64,000 bases of DNA from Citrus sinensis (taxonomy: Eukaryota > Streptophyta > Magnoliopsida > Sapindales > Rutaceae), in NCBI RefSeq assembly GCF_022201045.2, contig NC_068559.1:62001-126000 (forward strand). The letters run 5' to 3'. This document shows, piece after piece, positions 60,131 to 64,000 of this stretch; the first letter of the stretch is position 1; each line of letters starts with the position of its first letter. The position numbers were made by a program, and so were the translations under genes. The notes beneath the pieces are model-generated. The model saw nothing but the letters and a program-made list of their open reading frames with translations, was not told the origin of the DNA and did no database searches.

Positions 60131-62537
60131 ATGACGAAATTTGAAGACTTCTTGATTGAAAAGAAAGATGAGAAGCAGAAAAGGCTTGAACTTGAGGAGC
60201 AGGTGAGAAATGAAAATTATCGGCCATTTTTTTTACCTGGGTTGTTTTTGAGTTATGATATATATATATATATACATATACATATACATATATATATATA
60301 GTTGAGTTTACTAATGAGTGAGTGCACATACTCTATGTCAATATAGGTTGAGAATTTGCAAGCAGAATTAGATGGTGAAGTGACACTCAATAAAGTTTTG
60401 CAATGTGCACTTCATGGGCCTGTCATGTCACATCCTTGTCTTTCCTCATTGCTTCCACCGCAGGTAACAACACTTTCAAAGGTTTAGTGTCAATTCAATG
60501 GAGATTACAAAGACTAGGCGGAATTGCAAATGCAGGTTCAGGCGCTTCTTGCTGAAATGGCAATGGTGGAGGAAGAGATAATTTGGCTAGAGAGAAAAGT
60601 TGAAGAGCTGAAAATGGGACTGTATCATGAAAAGAAACTAACCAAGGAAAGGAAAATGAAGCACCAGAGTAGATTGCCACGAGCAAATCACTTGCTACGT
60701 GGACAGGCAAGTCCTTCAGGCCTCACTAAGGATCTCCAAGTTAGAACTAGATCACAACATTATGAAGAATTCAGAAGAGAAAGAAAGAAGAGTTTTCGAA
60801 GAGCTTCTGCAGGTTCTGCTTCAGAGCTCCTTAGCTTCACCCCTGCAGCTTCTTCTGGTAGGCTTTTTTCTAAGCTGCTTCGAACAGAAGAATCAGGGGG
60901 AAAAAATTGTAACATAATTTTGCTTTGTTTTGTTTTGTTCTGTGGTTTTGGTTGTTCTTAACAGAAGAGTTTTATGAAAAGCCAAGGAAGCAAACCTGTA
61001 GAATCCCAAAACATTGTCGTGTTGACAAAGAAACCAGCAGTGAGAAACCAAATGTGCTATCAGAAGAACTGATCAAATGCTTGATAGGAATATTTCTAGA
61101 CATAAACCAAGCATCACATGATAGAGAAGGATCAGCCGTTGTTCCAAAGCTTGGTCTCTCCTGCATCAACTCTAAAGGCTTTGCTATCAACCAAAACGCA
61201 TCAAAGCTTGATCCTTATGGGATATTGCCAGATTTAGATGGCAGAATAAGAGACATAGGGCCATACAAGAATCTAATTCAGATCACAAGAAGCTCATTGG
61301 ATATCAATCGTTTCACGGAATGTAAGCCGGCGCTGAGAAAATTGAGGTTGATTCCTGGTTCTTTAAACAAACAATATATTGTCACTTAAAACATTTATGA
61401 CCGAAAGGATTCATCTTTGTATTTTCTTCTATTTATTTTATGTTGCAGGGTTTTGATGGATCAACTATCTGATGTGGACCTGACATTCTTGACTTATAAG
61501 CAGAAACTGGCATTCTGGATCAACATATACAATGCCTGCATAATGCATGTAATATAAAACATCTTGAAGCTTCATTATTAAGCAGAATCAGATAACAATT
61601 ACATGAAGAAACTTAACAGCTCTCTACTTTTTATCAAATTCCAGGCATTTCTAGAACACGGGTTGCCTTCGACACAGGATAAACAGCTGGCTCTTATGAA
61701 CAAGGTAGACCATTGCTCTCTCAATTGATCGATCATCAACGAGGTTTAATTCCAGTTCACTTTGCTGATGACCACGAAATTATTTTGGTCCAGGCTGCGC
61801 TGAACGTGGGTGGCATAGTATTGAACGCTCTGGGGATTGAGCATTTTATTCTCCGGCATCCAAGCAACTTTGCATCTGTAAGTTAAGACAGTTGTCGGCT
61901 ACTTTCTAATTTATGCATTAATTCTTCCTGCCCAACATTTTACTCTACAAGCTTCTTTTAAATTAGCTGCTCAATTCTGTTCTTGTTTACAGGATCCTTC
62001 ATACCAGAAGGAAATGCTCCTATGGCATGCATATGGACTGGGCTATCCAGAACCCAACATCACATTCGCACTTTGCAGAGGCAGCTGGTCTTCTCCAGCC
62101 GTAAGTATTTGTACCCCTTGTACCAACGCACTAGGAGTGTATTGCAAGTGTTGTAATGGAAAGGAGTTTTGAATTAAATGAGATTGTCTGAAATGCAGTT
62201 AAGAGTCTATACTCCACGTGAAGTAGCGAATGAATTGGAAAGAGCGAAAGTGGAATACTTGGAAGCTTCAGTGGGAGTCACAAGCAAGAGAAAGATTTTG
62301 GTACCAAAGCTCCTGAAGTGGCACATGAAAGACTTTTCAGACGACATGGAATCACTTCTGGAATGGATTTACAGCCAATTGCCGCGTTCTGGATCACTGA
62401 AAAGATTGATTATGGAGTGCCGAGAAGGAGAAATGAAAACTCCTGTATCAAAAATGGTGGAAACTCAACCTTATGAATCTGAGTTCCGCTATCTGCTGCC
62501 CTTTGAAATGACGGTAAGAGAACACCAGAACAAATAA
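60131..62537 (+). CDS. MIP1-type leucine zipper / DUF547 protein
   Basis: Nine exons: 60131-60202, 60347-60463, 60536-60857, 60965-61346, 61449-61548, 61645-61704, 61794-61877, 61993-62100 and 62199-62537; 527 residues. The N-terminal part is an acidic/basic coiled coil (LELEEQVENLQAELDGEV, then MAMVEEEIIWLERKVEELK), matching the 'ternary complex factor MIP1' leucine zipper. From about residue 298 comes DUF547: LSDVDLTFLTYKQKLAFWIN, IYNAC, ALNVGGIVLNALGIEHFILR and LLWHAYGLGYPEPNITFALC. The biochemical role is unknown; the zipper suggests dimerisation. The last exon ends shortly after FRYLLPFEMT, where a GTAAGA sits in the coding frame, so an alternative 3' end is possible. It is convergent with AP-3 beta, 432 bp apart. 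Confidence 0.9.
60258..60300. repeat. (TA)n microsatellite in DUF547 intron 1
   Basis: An impure TATATA/CATATA tract within the first intron. Confidence 0.85.
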
Positions 62538-62969
62538 CAATCGTCTTTTGGTGACAGCACTTTTGTAAAGGAAAAACAGTTTGGTTTCACAACCTTTGTG
62601 TTGTCATAATTTCCACGACTTTGTAACATGGATGTGTTCTATTTGGGTTATATTATTATTCGATTGATAGAGGAGTTTAGACAAATAATACCGAGTAGCA
62701 TAGACATCGGAAAACCAGTAAGAAAAAGAAACTAGACATAATATAATCACATGCAAGTCATTTAATTATAAATAAAATAAAAAGAACACCAAAAATAAAT
62801 AACACCACCCGAGAAAAAGTAGAGAGTCGATATTGTTCTGCTGCCGTGCTGTGCACCATACAATATAAGAAACAACCGGAAAATTCAGAACAACCGCCAT
62901 AAATTAACCAACGAAATTATAAAATGCGACAAAATAATTACCAGTATTCGTTTTCACTCCTATTAACGA
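62538..62969. other. intergenic between convergent genes
   Basis: 432 bp holding the two 3' UTRs. 'aaataaaataaaaagaac' near 62770 could supply a poly(A) signal on the plus strand. Nothing else is recognised. Confidence 0.45.
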
Positions 62970-63949
62970 CTAGGTGTTCAAAGAGGATTCGACTAAGAAA
63001 TTCACAATTCTGTTTAATAGATTTAAGCCGAATACAGTTTCTTCACAATTGACTTTGGCAGAGACCTTCAATGGTTCGGAGCATTTTCCTTCAACGGTAA
63101 TGGTGATTAAGCAAGGAACGGAGTTGCCCAAGATCTCACTGCTGAACCGCAAGGACAAACCTGATGCATCGTCAAACTTGGCAGCAACCGGCATATCCAC
63201 AGATACAAGAAAAATATTTGCATTGCTTAGCATCTTTGATGCTAGGCTTTCACATATTACAAGATATTTGTCTTTCAGTAACAAACTCTCATCCGTGTCC
63301 TTATCTACCTCCCCAAGGTGGTCAGTGAAGGTGCAGCTGTACAATTACAAGAAATCTAGTCAAGCATATCAAAACATGACAAATGATACCAAGGACAACA
63401 GGATTCATGCAGGAAATAAAACGCTAAGAAAAATTATTTTCAGGCTAAGAAAAATAACATTGAGTTCAATAAACAAGAGACCACCTCCTTGCATACTCGA
63501 ACATTCCTGGTAGACGGGATTCCATTGCTATGAAGGTTTCCATGTCCATTGGAAGGGGTTTTATGAAATATCCAATGTCAGGCCGCAACTTAACAGGAAG
63601 CTTCTTGCCATTACAATGTAGGGCCAGCTTTAGAGGCAGTAGATGGTGATGGAAGCGAACCTCAAGTATCCTTTTCAACGTCTGCCCAGGTTCCAGAGAT
63701 GTAATCTCCTCCATGGGAACTAATGTTGGCAAATCGCTCTGAGGTGTCAAGGAGCTGCAGTATCCAGAGGAGTCAGGAAAATTAGTGTTCAAAGAGGTAA
63801 GAAGCAAAATCCTTGTAAAAGTAATTAAGACCAAAGAAACACAGCAAAGACACAGCATCCCGAAGGAAACGCTAACGTGAAAATCTACCTATGTTGAACA
63901 GAAAACCAAGCAGGTTTGCAGACTATATTAGCAAAACATGGACCATGAC
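62970..63949 (-). CDS. AP3BA: AP-3 complex subunit beta, C-terminal part (PAT2-like)
   Basis: The last three exons on the minus strand, 63949-63889, 63754-63485 and 63336-62970; the gene continues past the right edge. AP-3 beta is a large subunit of the adaptor that sorts cargo to the vacuole; the Arabidopsis protein is PAT2. The exons read GHGPCFANIVCKPAWFSVQH, then PMEEITSLEPGQTLKRILEV with VKLRPDIGYFIKPLP and LPGMFEYARRS, then CTFTDHLGEV, LASKMLSNANIFLVSVDMP and VNCEETVFGLNLLNRIVNFL before the stop at 62970. This is the appendage/C-terminal domain that follows the trunk and hinge. Joining at 63485/63336 restores the family's Arg-Arg-Ser-Cys-Thr-Phe stretch. The frame is undamaged. Confidence 0.9.
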
Positions 63950-64000
63950 CTGTAAAGTGTACAAAATACAACATCAAATATTCTTCTAAAGGTTGACACA

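Overview
This window is nuclear DNA from a flowering plant. The basis is intron-rich genes with GT-AG junctions, AT-rich intergenic DNA, plant-specific families (RLCK-VII kinase, DUF506, MIP1-zipper/DUF547, the SR protein SCL30, AP-3 beta/PAT2) and plant retrotransposons. The proteins look like those of a woody rosid, possibly Citrus, but that is an impression from memory and not a database result. I see no bacterial or viral genome, no rRNA or tRNA gene and no CRISPR array.

Layout. 1-6660 is a nest of two Ty3/gypsy elements, both on the minus strand: an Athila-like element A (gag, PBS, one LTR) that seems to have landed in a pol-less Tat-like element B (LTR, PBS, truncated gag, antisense ORF). 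6660-10286 is gene-poor with a degenerate higher-order repeat. 10287-12133 (-) is a DUF506 PD-(D/E)XK-like protein. 12134-19132 is intergenic, with a Mutator-type MITE, a SINE and a three-copy tandem repeat. 19133-21130 (-) is the GINS subunit PSF2. 21360-24420 is a decayed Ty1/copia element whose LTR edge lies 442 bp from the PSF2 start codon. 25418-26373 is a non-autonomous hAT element. 26792-29619 (+) is cytosolic triosephosphate isomerase. 29620-40044 is a 10 kb repeat-rich gap holding several DNA transposon derivatives, a LINE fragment and a duplicated block. 40045-42511 (+) is an RLCK-VII kinase. 43005-46637 (+) is an RlmN-type radical-SAM methyltransferase. 46638-50352 holds hAT-like derivatives. 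50353-55121 (+) is the splicing factor SCL30. 56444-58785 (+) is a small C2-domain protein. 60131-62537 (+) is a MIP1-zipper/DUF547 protein, convergent with the 3' end of AP-3 beta at 62970-63949 (-), whose gene runs off the right edge.

The nine genes act in unrelated processes: DNA replication, glycolysis, signalling, RNA modification, splicing, calcium/lipid binding and vacuolar trafficking. This is an ordinary euchromatic gene neighbourhood, and I find no cluster that works as one system. All exon models were built by eye from splice signals and family similarity, and each complete model keeps an open frame through every junction. The most unusual content is in the transposons: a gag-only element with an antisense ORF and a tandemly expanded gag tail, two 202-bp MITEs with perfect 9-bp target duplications, a 604-bp foldback element with a 10-bp duplication, and a SINE with a 17-bp duplication.
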